From Diploscapter coronatus (taxonomy: Eukaryota > Nematoda > Chromadorea > Rhabditida > Rhabditidae), in the NCBI GenBank assembly GCA_964036155.1, contig OZ038422.1:32945201-33009200 (forward strand): 64,000 bases of DNA. Reading direction: 5' to 3'. This document shows, piece after piece, positions 34,669 through 46,289 of the stretch. The translations under genes were made by a program, and so were the position numbers. Position 1 is the first letter of the stretch. Every line of letters begins with the position of its first letter. The notes below the pieces were generated by a model that saw only the letters and a list, made by a program, of their open reading frames with translations, searched no databases and was not told the DNA's origin.

Positions 34669-36341
34669 CTATTTCTGACTGAACGACGAGTTGAACGAGA
34701 CGGTGCTCGCATCGCTAGGGCTCAACGTCATCGGAACGGACAAGGAAGAAGTCGACGAAGACGAGACACGTCTCGGGGCGGTGCGCTCATTCGACAGCGA
34801 CACGCGGGGATCATCTGGAAATCAGCCATTCTGTTATCAGTCAAATAAATATCGCTGATAAGAATGAAATAATATCAACTTTAATTTTGGACATGCTCGA
34901 GTTGGACTTCACTTATGATTTGAACAAGTGCATACGATTGGGAAGTTTAACTTTGACTTCAAGATAGATTAAAGTGTTATTCATGCTCTGTGTTTGCAAA
35001 GAAGTCCGGTTTTTTAGCTTTGGAAACTTCTGAGGCTTGAAATTCATGATTTCAAAGTGAAGAGTCCAAATTTGACCCAGTGTACCCTTCTGCGCAGGCC
35101 GCTCAGCGATCGGTACGCCCTCGTGCGGTGGGAAGGGGTTGCGAGTGAGTAGGTACTGAAAACCATCGGTCATTTTCAATGTTTCATAGGAAGGAAACCT
35201 CGGCGTTAGCGTTTTTGGCCGCATCGCACGCGGCGACGACGTTCTGCATGTCCTTGGTCGCGATCGTCAAGCGGTCGTGTTGATGGGTTGTGCCCTGGAA
35301 TTTCCAGTTATCAAATTTGTCCACTTCATGATCATGTTGCAGGACTCCTATATCATAATATTGCATTGAACAAGGTCCTCTTCACTCAGGAAACGGATTC
35401 TCATGACGTGGTGAGCATTTTCCAAGACCGTCAAAATATGGTACGACTCCACACCCCACATACCGTGGCAGTGGTCAATTTGGACGTACAGTGACCGGCG
35501 ACGACGGAGAGCGCGATGCCGGGTTTGGTGTGCGATTGACCGACGTCAATCGACAGCATCTGGACGCGCTGCAGCGGCGCGTTCAGGAAGTCCTCCAACA
35601 GCGATTCGATCACCTGGAAGGAGTTCATTCTTCATCGAAATTTTCCGGGTTGGAGGCGATTTGTGTGACAAAGGGGATGAGTTGTGCCGAAATTTACGAG
35701 GAGCCCCTACAGTTTTGATACAAATCACCCCCTTTGCGGTACAAATCGTCTCCAACTCGTTTCTTTGCCAGTGATTTTCCTTGGCGATTTTGCCCCTGAT
35801 CATTCACAATCACGACGGCGTTCTCGTCGACTTCGAATTCGTCGCTGCTCTTGATCGCGGTCGACATCGTCGAAAGCGAGATGATGACTTTACCCCTTTC
35901 AAATTGCCTATATCAACAAAATGTAAGCTAATTTCTCAAAAGTAGATATTTTTAGAGCATTTCCCAATAGTGCAATTTTCATAAATAGTATATAGGTAAG
36001 AGTAGTAAAAATGTTCTATCGCCTTGAAGACTTTTTGTGGTATCATTGTAACGTCTCAAAATGAAAGGAAAGGCAACTGCTATTTGATGAGATGTTCTAT
36101 TTTCCCCCCTCCCCTATCTCTAACTATAGGTCACGTCATCTCGTCGTATAGTAATTGCCTTTCAAATCAAACGGAAAGTCGTTTTAAAAGACCGTACTTC
36201 AAGATTTGAGAATATTTTTGCATAAAAACAATAGGGCAATTTTTATTTGAGAAAGATTGCTTTCTTTATGTGTTGATCTCGTTGCTAACCTTTGTCTTTT
36301 TGCTGTTCTACATTGCCTGACACCCTCTTGACCCGCAACAT
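34669..36341 (-). CDS. Unidentified 204-residue protein, six exons
   Basis: Exons 36290-36341, 35808-35887, 35496-35613, 35199-35347, 35086-35155 and 34669-34814 agree in phase and total 615 nt. I do not recognise the family. The N-terminal half is mixed (MLRVKRVSGNVEQQ, ISLSTMSTAIKSSDEFEVDE, SLLEDFLNAPLQRVQMLSID); the middle is charged with several His (LQHDHEVDKFDNWKFQ, TTHQHDRLTIATKDMQNVVA); the C-tail is Ser/Thr-rich and probably disordered. No signal peptide or membrane segment is visible. The codons of 34690-34820 and 35200-35620 are markedly GC-richer than the introns, which supports real coding. The first exon has a TTTTTAG acceptor at 36381, only 77 nt after the eyegone stop, consistent with a downstream operon position; in-frame codons before the ATG (36342-36380) are also open. 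A hairpin element occupies intron 2. Confidence 0.65.
35646..35760. repeat. Hairpin element in intron 2 of the 204-aa gene
   Basis: Arms GGTTGGAGGCGATTTGTGTG...AAAGGGGATGAGTTGTG and the inverse CACCCCCTTTGCGGTACAAA...CGTCTCCAACTC, loop about 35 nt. A single half-arm-like match (TTGGGGGCGATTTATG) occurs near 47255. Confidence 0.65.
36055..36180. repeat. TIR element F, copy 1
   Basis: Left GAAAGGAAAGGCAACTGCTA; right inverse TAGTAATTGCCTTTC. The interior CCCCTATCTCTAACTATAG and CGTCATCTCGTCGTATAGTAA is shared with 53165-53225. It lies in intron 1 of the 204-aa gene. Confidence 0.6.
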
Positions 36342-36457
36342 AGAGAAGGCTTTTATTTCATCCGACAAAGCATAATACGACTAAAAATGACTGCACGTTA
36401 CATAATTGAACATTATTGACTAATTAAGGCGGTTAATTGTGGGGTGATTAGCGAAAT

Positions 36458-38135
36458 TTATTCATAGGGCTTGAAAATATGAGGTTTCTTTTTCTGGGGG
36501 GCTTCAGGCTCTTCTGAAACTTTGTCGTACTCCCTAAAACGCTAATCTTTTTTTTCCAATTTCGTAAATTTCGCTTACCTTTTCAAGTCCTCCCGTTCCA
36601 GGGATGATCCGCCACCTTCTTGTTGTGTTCTGCGCCATTTCGCTCTACGGTTCGAAAACCAGACCTGAAATTTATATCTTCTAGAAGTTTTGGGACTTCA
36701 TTTTGTTCGAGAAGAACTGGGACCTCCAAATCGTCCCGTACCGAGATTCTTGCTTCTGGAATGCCGGTTTGTCGGACGAGCTCAGCCCTTTCTGCTTGCG
36801 ACGGGTACGGTTCTGTCTTAAACGCCTTCTCGAGCACTTCAAGTTGTTCTGGAATAAATTCATCTTTCAGAACATAAATTTTCCTACCTTCACTGAATGA
36901 ACTTCTATTCTTCTTGGTCTGAAGATCCTCCTCGGAAGTTGCGCTTGCTTCAGCGATATTCTGATGATTTGAGGCTTCAATGCTGAAAATCTCCCGTTGC
37001 ATCAGGAAAGAATAACGACTCAAACCAAGTACGAAAGAACGGATTCAGGTGATGTAGACCTGGTAGAGCTGATGGCGCATTTAGGAGAAGTCCTACGAAC
37101 TTGTCGTGAGAAGAGTTTATCAAGAGTGATGAACGTACCTGACCAGAATGGCTGCAATAAAGGAATCGGGTAGATCGGGGGAGTTGTTGGCGGTGGTTGA
37201 GTGTGAGATTGAAGAAGCCGAACGTTGAGCGACTCTCGCATTCGCTCCTGCGTTTCGAGCATCATCGTCAGCTCCTCGGCGGCTCTTTCTGCGGCACGGG
37301 TGCGGAGAATTCGGTTGATCGAGGAGACTGAGGGAGGAGTGGTGCATCCTGGAAGGAGCATTTGATAATGTAGCGCTTGAAGACTAAAATTGATGCTTCT
37401 TAGAATAGGTTCAAGTAGTTTGGAGCGAAATTTACCCATGAGCTAGTTAATGAACATAAAATTGAATTAAGTATATAATACCATATTTTGAGGGCTAAAT
37501 TTGAGGCAATTCTAGCTAAAATTGCTACAAGCTCAAATCTTTCCACTTCCTCCTTTCTTTTCTCCGATTTGTTGATATTTGCCCCATTGTTATCCCGTAT
37601 AGAGCTACTTCACACCTCTTCTCTGGCTCATTATGTACACAAAGTGGCTTGTATCTTCCTTTCACTACAGTATTCTCCTCTACCGTATCGCTTTCTTTCT
37701 CGCTTCTCAGGTTACAAAGACAGACCGATGGATGTGTCGGTATCCGTTTCAATGAAAACAAGCAGAGAAAGGGAAGTCATCCACTTCAACTAATAAGGTG
37801 GAACGAGACTACTTGGTGGGTTGGAGCACAATTGAGCAAGATTTTGCCTTCGATTTTTTTTATCAATCCTAACATGAGTAAGCAAGAAATTACGTGAATT
37901 TTACAAGTCCAAAAAATCATTCAATTCAATTTGAATGAAGACCCTACCTTCACTCATTAACCGTTCCCGTATCTCCCAGGCGAAAATTGTTGGATTTTCT
38001 CTTTTGTACTGTTCGATCTTCGCAACAACCAAGGGAGTAGCGACCTAAAATCCTAAAGTTTCCTAGAAAATTTGAAGACCATACCTTCGGCTTCGTACCC
38101 ACACCAGTACGTTGACCTTCGCCTTTTCCGGACAT
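36458..38135 (-). CDS. eyg-1: Eyegone-type Pax transcription factor (RED subdomain plus homeodomain)
   Basis: Eight exons (38085-38135, 37948-38044, 37139-37348, 37026-37099, 36888-36990, 36742-36848, 36579-36664, 36458-36533) total 804 nt, 267 residues. After [17 protein letters not shown] the protein enters the second half (RED) of a Pax paired domain: [40 protein letters not shown], then [10 protein letters not shown]. The first half (PAI) is absent, as in Drosophila eyegone and twin of eyegone and unlike Pax6. A paired-class homeodomain follows ([39 protein letters not shown]) with serine at recognition position 50, as in Pax proteins. The C-terminus ends PHIFKPYE. It acts in the nucleus as a DNA-binding regulator, probably neural. 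The junction 37026/36990 is the least certain. The gene is followed at 77 nt by the 204-aa gene. Confidence 0.85.
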
Positions 38136-39280
38136 CTTATTGGACGTAAATAGAACTAATTAATTAACTAGTGACGATTAGAATAGATGGAATTAATTAG
38201 AGTAGTTAAGTCCAAATAAATCAGAGCTGGAAACGGACCGTATAGTCAGCTTATCGTCCAAGTGCGATCTGGCTCACTTTCCTTGTCCTCTCGTTGTAAT
38301 TCGAGACGGCTCACATCAAAGCGCTGCTCGGCTTTGTTCGGCTACGGTAAGCATTGTAAGCGCGTGGCTGGATTACAGAATAAGAATGAGTGGGCGTGGT
38401 CTAATCCCCTAGAGCTACAAGCGATTCTGCGTCCTCTTACAATAATCTTATGCGAAGATTTAATCTGACTTGTATCTATCTACTGCTCAATTTTGACATT
38501 TCTTTTCAGTGACAGTTGAGTTTTTCTCGATAAAATGACCTTTATCATTTTGTGTAAAAATTTACCTATGATTTGAGAGATACGGTATTTTCCTTTCAAT
38601 ACCATGCGGCACTTTTCATTGTCTCAAAAGAAGGGATTTTATCCTTTAGATTTGACAACCCACTTGAATTTGCATTAGAGAGCATGTCTTTTCGGAAACA
38701 ATTGGTTCGAGCACTTGACTCGGGAATATATGAATAAGATTTAGATTTAGGCAATTGGTATGAGGATCTGGGCCATATTGCGAGAGATGTATGAATAATT
38801 CGTCTAAATTAGGAAGATATTCTATCTCAAGTCGTGAAAAGGTTATGATTTAATTCGAAGTGACTTTGTCAATTTAGAGCAACTCTTGATCATACTCCAC
38901 TGAAATCCTGAGAGTTATTTAACAACCATAAAAGTTTATTATTTATTCATTACAGACTCTAAGTAAGTAAATGGAAATCAAAGTGAAAAATCCACTGTTC
39001 TAACCAGAAAGTATTGAATAAAAATGAAATTTATTGTGTTCCATCTTTCTGATGTCCTCAGCCATAGTTAATTACAGACAAAAATAAAATAATGGCAATA
39101 TATTGTGTGTGTGCAGTACCAAATGGTAGTGAAATGGTAATGCTGTCCCAAAGAATGGTATCATTTGGTACCCAAGGTGGTTGGTGATAAGAGAGTAAGT
39201 GAGCGAAGGTGTGCGGTGGATGATCGAGTCAAATTGGGTCAAATTTGAGGTGTCTGGTGGTTAGATGGGACTTGTTGGAG
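38136..39280. other. Intergenic, no gene seen
   Basis: Sequence between the NLP-5-type gene end and the eyegone start, both minus strand; it should contain the eyegone promoter. Around 39110-39185 there are several copies of an AAATGGTA-like word, also found in the nlp-5 intron. Confidence 0.45.
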
Positions 39281-39875
39281 TTAGTCCGAGAGCCTCCATC
39301 CTCGACTTCTCTTGCCGAGACCGATTCCGCCCAGAGTATCAAATGAAGACAAGCCAGCGCGCTTCAAACCCTCGTGCTCATCAGAATTACGCTTTGTGAA
39401 CATCGTCTCATAGTCATCTGAATTTCCAATACTTAAACTTCCCATGAAAAAAGTCAAGAATTAGAAAAAAAAAAGCTGAGATTGTATTTGACTCAAAGTA
39501 CTTAAATCAAAATTTTGAACTAAGGACTGATTTTCGATGATGAGCTCTGTCATCTGTCGTCGACTTCAGAGGCTCTATCTTCTGAATATCCGACGACGAT
39601 GTCAGAGTTTGTTGTCTTGAAAAGGATCAAAATCCTCACCATTCTCTCGATACGCCCGTTTTCCCAGACCTATGCCCCCGAGTGTATCAAACGCGGCCAA
39701 GTTCGACCGTTTCATCCATTCCTGCTCACCCAATGAGCCCTGAAGTGGTATCTTTGGCACCAAAAAGGTAAATGGTCGCCAAAGATGGCAACAAATGGTA
39801 ACAAAATGGTACCTGTTGCAATGAATAAACAATCTCGAGGAGCCCAATGAACGAGAGCAAGGTGAGTCGCCACAT
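39281..39875 (-). CDS. nlp-5: NLP-5-type neuropeptide precursor (FDTLGGIGL-amide peptides)
   Basis: Exons 39813-39875, 39640-39751 and 39281-39417 give 312 nt, a 103-residue precursor. The signal peptide is MWRLTLLSFIGLLEIVYS. Two predicted amidated peptides sit between dibasic sites: KR-SNLAAFDTLGGIGLG-KR and KR-AGLSSFDTLGGIGLG-KR; the glycine before KR is the amide donor. The FDxLGGxGL core is that of C. elegans NLP-5 (relatives of buccalin-type peptides). Further basic sites (MKRS, FTKRN) would release linker peptides. Secreted from neurons to act on GPCRs. If the intron starting at 39639 (GTGAGG) is retained, the frame stops at 39602 and the precursor carries only the first peptide. TTTCCAG lies 5 nt before the ATG. 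Confidence 0.85.
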
Positions 39876-40801
39876 TTCTCTGGAAATTAGCAAGTTAAAA
39901 AAATATATCGACGAAAATCCGGACAAAAACGAAAAATGGCGGAATTTTGGTAGTTTTCGTGAGATTCGAGATAAATCATTTGATCAATCCACACGCCCTT
40001 TCAAAAACTACCTAATTTAAGACCATCTACTAGTGAGCTCTGTTTTCACCTGGAGGAACTTATTATCTTGAAATTTGCGTAAATAACGATTACTCGAGAC
40101 TTAAATTAATTAAATGGAGAAAAATGACTTAGACGACCTTAAAATGGAAATAATATGACCAAGAAATAAATTGTATGGGTGGAATTGGAAGCTTTGAGGG
40201 TTGTGAATTGATCTTTAGAAATAAAAAATGTGGATGAAATGATGAAAATGGGGTTGAGATTGAGGAATATCGACGCAAAATCCCGCTTCATAAATTGTCT
40301 ATTTTCAATAGAACCCTCATAAAAATTGTGAGAAAGCGCGACATAAGAAAATCACGAATTCCATTTTCACAGGCGAATCTAAAGGTTGGTAGGTTTTCGA
40401 GAACCAATATCGAGAAAAAGGTGCGAGGATAAATAATTTTGACCATAAGAAATGATGATGGTGGTGTGAGCTTAGAGGCCTGAATTTTGTGCTGAGCCGG
40501 TAATAGTTTGACACCTTCATAATATCGAAAATGAATAAAAATATGCTAAAATTTAATTAGAAGAGCAGAATAACTCAAAATGACAAGTTTTGAATATTAT
40601 GGCTTCTTATATTCATTTCAATTTGATAAGTAGATGTTATGATTTCATTAAATGTTCCCTAGATACCGATAAACTCAAATCATAATCATAATTATGACAA
40701 CTTTCTCACTTACTCACTCACCAAATTTGGTAAATATCGACAACGCGGTTTTTCTGCTACGAAAAAGAATCAGTCTCGAAAATCTCGAAAAATGGACACC
40801 T

Positions 40802-40825
40802 TTCTCTCTCTCTCTCTCTCTCTCA
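40802..40825. repeat. (TC)n microsatellite
   Basis: About eleven uninterrupted CT dinucleotides followed by CTCAG. Confidence 0.9.
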
Positions 40826-43800
40826 GCATGGTCAAATGAATGATGTGTGGATTAGGCGTGAAAAATTAAACGGCAGCCCGAAAAAAAATCGACAAAACGA
40901 ACCTAAGAAATTCCTGATGGGTTTATTTTGAATCCGGAAAATTATCGAAGGTCAAATAGGGGCGTTTGGAACGTGGCAAAATCTAAAATTCATGAAAATC
41001 GGTTCAAGAGTAGACCACTCTGAAAGTGCTAGATTTAGCAAATTCAGGAAACTCAACTTTTTAGGGGAAATTTTTAAAACAATACTCATCGAACAGGTCT
41101 AAAAATAGAGTTCTGACCAGGTTACGACAAGTTTTGGGTTTGAACGGGGAAATGTGAGTTTTGAAAAGTCATGCATTTCGGAACGCTAAATATAAACATG
41201 TGGAAAAAGTTGAACAAATCAGATTTGCGAAATTTGCATATGATTTCATGAAATTCGTGTGAATGACGGCGAATTTTCGCATGACTTTGTGAAAATGTTT
41301 AGGAACGCCTGAAAATGTTCAAAACATTATTCTCAAAAGGTCTTAGGGCTTATCATGTTTTGAAAATTCTTAATCGAAAAACAGAATTGAAAAACATTAC
41401 TATTGCAATAAAATGACCAGAATTTCGTTTTTATGCTGCTATTTGCCGAAAATTACGTGTATTACGAAAATTCTAACGGCACGTGTGTACGAAACGTTTA
41501 GGCCAATTAAAGCCTGCCATTTGAACGTTCGATTTTTTCTTCGAGAACCTTACGGGTTTTGGACGCTAATTGAAAATTAGTTGGTGGGAGGTTAAAATTT
41601 AAAACGAACGCAGAAAAACTTGTGTTTCCATATGAGAACCTTTAAAAGAACTCAGTTGTGCATATGAGATTCAGCATATTGTTATTTTTTTAGGAAAAAT
41701 AGGTATTGAATTAAAAATATTTAAATATAGATCTCAAAAATCGGGGAATCATCGAAATTCAATGAGCCTTAAACTTTACGTAATAAAAGCGACCTCAGCC
41801 GTTTTATTTGGATATAAAAGTACGTGATGAATAAAACGGTGGTCAAACTGAATAATTCTAAATTGGGATGGTACGAGCCATAGAATTTAGGGAGCCTTGA
41901 CCCGAGGCTTTAGTCATTTTGACATTTAAAAACGAGGGTAGGGCGTGGTTTGACGCAGGAAAAAATGAGATGAGGTCAATTTCACCAGACATCGCACATA
42001 AATTAACCGATTTTGCCGGAATTATGAAATCTCAGGATAAATTTAAATTGCTGCTATTTTTAAATGATAAATAAAACCTGAGGCCTCCTATAAAATTCGC
42101 CAATTATTTTTCTTTTCCCTACGCATCCTACCCTCAAGGCCTGATGAATTCTATAAATGGTGGCAATGGTGAGCCGATTAGTTTCACAGAAAGCCAAAAT
42201 TTAATATAATCTAAATAAAATAATAATGAATCTATCTAATGAAATTCTTTCAAGGCAAAGTGCAATATGAATGACCCAAGTCATATCCAGCTCAGGACTT
42301 AACAATATTGGAATCCGCTATCAAGGATGTAATCATGAATTACACTATGACATAGCATAAGCACATTACATTACAAAAATATTCCGCCCAATTTTTTCTC
42401 ACGCTAGTAATGTATTCATTACGGATTAATAAAGGAAGTAAAAAACTCGTTGAACCGCCGCCCTACGACATTGAATTTTAATACAAATTCTTGAGAAGAT
42501 TTCAGCTTTATTGAATATTTAAACATTAATAGATGCACAGATTAAAAATAAGCTAGAAAATTAAAAATTTTAACGCCTGAATTTTGATATTAGCGTAGAT
42601 TCGTAAAATTTTCGAAAAAATGCAATTTGAAATGTTGAAAGACCACTAAAATTTTGAAACGTATGTTCAGTTTTAAAGGAAATTATTGCTGGCTAGTAAA
42701 TTGGGTGGACCAAACTAAAATGAGCCATTGCGCTGTATTTTGCACGCGAAAATTCAATTTCGTCTGCAAAATTCCATCAAAATATACGGTAATTTTTCTG
42801 ACGCCAAAAAATGTCGCCGAAATTTTACACATATCTTCTGCAAAATCCTGAGATTTACCCACAATCCTTGCAAATTATGAAAGTTAGAAGGTACAAGTTC
42901 AAGGGCTAAATTCAAGAAACGTCGTGGGAATGATATAATTTGAAAACTCTTCATAAACTATTCACTAAAATTACGAAACCTTAAAGGGCAATTAATAAAA
43001 GTAGTACCACAAAAGTCGATGAAAATATCATAATACGAATTTTTCTAACTAGAAATTCAATATCCAACACTCCCCTACCAGATCTCTACCCTATATTCTC
43101 TATGTAAGCTAGTTTTTAAATTGGCTCAAAATATGCATGTTCGTTGAATGTTTGCGGTATTACCTTTATTGATGATCCCTTGATAGCATTTCGAGAAAAA
43201 CGTAATCTGACGTGTAGAATTGTTAAATCTGCCTGCATGGATAGAGGGCTCCCTTACCTAAAATCGCGTCTTAAATAATGAATAGCTACACCCATGTGAT
43301 TGATAGTGTTTTGCGAAATCTGGGAAGATATGAAAAATAAGGCTATATGCTTTTTCCCTAACAAGGAAATGACTCAAATTTGGTCGAAACTAAGATTTTT
43401 CCTGAAAATATATCAATTGGTCATTAATTAAAACAAGATGCATGTTTTTTTTTATAATTTTAGTAACACCCATGACATCTTAGAATGTGAGGATAAAATA
43501 ATAAACATTATTTTCAACCATTCTTTTCATTTCAATACAATTTAACACAAATAATAACTCCATAAAATGACGCATAACCGTTGTTCAATTACTTTAATAG
43601 ATACGAAAAACTTCCTGTAATTATTCTCTCAATTCTGGTCATTTAATTTCTGAAGCTACGCCGAGTTATCTTTAATTTTCATCTATCTATAAATATCAAT
43701 ACACACGCACACACACATTCTCAAATTCTTTTAAGGGCAATTATTTTTCTTCCGATTCTTTATCGTCAATTTTTACTCTACCTGATATTGCACTAGCATT

Positions 43801-45316
43801 TTTCTCTACCTTTCTTTTGATACCTTGATTTTCGGGGCAAGATCTATGAATTCTCGTCGTTTCTCGATACTAATTGATTTTGACATAGGATTGTTCTCCT
43901 ATCAAGATCAGAATTGAGGGCATTGAGAATTTGTCGTATTGATCGAATTTTTCACTGATGAATACCGTTCAGATCATACCTTGATCCAAGGATCATTTTT
44001 CAGTCACAGCCAAGGTTTAATCCTACTGTATATCATCATACCAAGCCTAATATATCTAAAATTTTATAAGGATTGTAAAAATTCTTCGTCATCCCGAAAA
44101 ATATCATTTACGATGTCTACGCCACAAGAATTCGAGGATTTTTCCCATCTAATCGCAAATAAGTTCCGTATTTCGCATACCTGACATTTTGATAATAATT
44201 CTACATCACTACCCTTCCCCGCATTTGATTTCTCAGTTTCTCTCGATATTTCCACTTTATCATCAGTCTCTTATCAATTTGTTCTCCATAATAGAATTAT
44301 TGCTGTGTGAACTAATAACATTATTTTTGACTAAAAATTGGACAGACTGGGACGTTTTAATGGGCCTTGGAAAAGAAGCTATGATGAATAGAAATCGATG
44401 GTTCAAAACTGAACAATTAATGGCAGTCAAACAATAATTAATGATCTAGGCCCTCATTTTCTTAAAATCGCTTCCTATGAGCGTAAACCGCCCCCGAAAG
44501 GTGTATATTTTTTATGACTTTTTTTTTCTTTACCCAGGAAAATCACATCGGTATAAAAGAAGCGATAAAATATATATGAAATAATAAAATCCTTCTGGGT
44601 TATCAATGCTATCACCTCGTTTTCAAACTTCAAGTTTCATAAAAAGCAATCTACGCCATTAACGGTTCTCTGTTTTAACCGGTGGTATCTAGCCCAATTT
44701 GTAAGCGTCATTAATTGAATTTCCCCTATAAAATCGACCTTCATCTATTGTTTCTGCAAAAATCGCACTTTCATGAATCAATATTATCTTTAAAAACTAT
44801 CGGAAGTTCGCCATCTGTTGATCATGAATTCTGGTGTAGATCATGCTTTGAGTCATTTATGCAAATAGCTCGATTCTTGCTGTTACTATCACTCCATATT
44901 TAAAGTTGTCGGGGTGTGGTCTAAAATTGGGCTTCTGAAAGTTCGCGTTTTATTGATAACACATCATTTTAAGCTTGGTCGTTTGAATAATTCGTACCAT
45001 ATCATGTGTTTATACAACGTTAAAACATGCGCATTTTCAACATCATATATTTCTTGGTCACAGCTTCTGTTTGATTCACCAATGATCATGTTACCTCATA
45101 AGTCTTTGACGAGTGTTTACTTTTGACTAATTACTAAGATCTCTTCGTTTATCACCAAATTTGGTTGCGTTTATCAAGTTTCAAGAGCGGCTTAGTAGCT
45201 CAGAAATTTTGCATCGCTACCGGCTTTACTGTTTTCCGTTTTAAATGTCAATGGAAATTCATTTTACTTTAGTCTACCTATCCTTAAGCAACCAACAGGA
45301 TCTTTCTGAATTTCAT

Positions 45317-45420
45317 GGTCCCCTGTATTTACAGGCGAATAGAGAGGGTAGAGAATGTAGGAAGAGCGGGGAAATAAGAAAAACGAGCCGTCTGTCATCC
45401 GTCTGTAAATACAGGGGCCA
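45317..45420. repeat. Inverted-repeat element N, about 104 bp
   Basis: GGTCCCCTGTATTTACAG at the left and the inverse CTGTAAATACAGGGGCC at the right. The purine-rich interior (GAGAGGGTAGAGAATGTAGG) resembles element C, but the termini differ. Confidence 0.7.
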
Positions 45421-46289
45421 TTATAAGGTATCTCTAGAATCGCTCTAAATCCCATTCCTTGTATTTGATAACTTCCCAAGTAATATAAAAGTTATGAATT
45501 AACTCGTGATTCAGACTAATGGAATTGGTTCTTATTTCATGAGCAGTCATTCCATCGTTTGTATAGCTCGTTGTATTTTATTAGTTTCTTCACTGAATGC
45601 GAATTCCGCTTTTTCATTTCACACAATAACAATATTGCTTGACTTCGACCAACGCGAGGGAATGATATTGAAAATTCCGGGCCCGAAAAAAACTCGGAGA
45701 TCAGTTTCCCGATATTTCGAAAATCTATGTGGAATTTTCTTTTCATATGAAAATTTATTATATATAAATACAACGTCTCACAACCACATTAAATTCGAAA
45801 TATCGGTTTCTATTGCGCTTATACTTTATGCATAAAATTTGCTGCAATTTCAGAATAACAAAATTGTTTCATATCATTAAACAAAGCAAGCCACTTTCAA
45901 ATCATTTAAGCTTTCTATTTTGTGTTAATCAGATCATTGTATTTTGAAAATACCCAAAGAATTGCCATAAATATGATATATCACCTTTTTCTTTTTCGAT
46001 ATAATACTCTCTGGCCGAAAATTCGGACGTTCCTGAAAAATTACGTAATATATGTGCGTCATCATTTAGATATTGATGTTTATGTATTGATCATAATGAC
46101 TTCTATATTTATTTATTTTACCTTTCTTTTTAAACGATAATAAAATTTTACGTTTTATTAGCAAGTTCATATGATCAGTTTCGATATTTTTAACATTCGC
46201 TTATCATATTAACGGATTATTCCCAAATTTTATCGATTAATAATTTAATTCAGATAACCAATAGTCTAGTTTAATTAATGTAAAATAAA

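Larger units (their letters stand above)
39876..46289. other. 6.4-kb gene desert
   Basis: No convincing exon found on either strand. It contains a (TC)n run (40802-40825), a CA-rich tract (43700-43716) and an inverted-repeat element (45317-45420). Base composition is AT-rich throughout. Confidence 0.5.
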
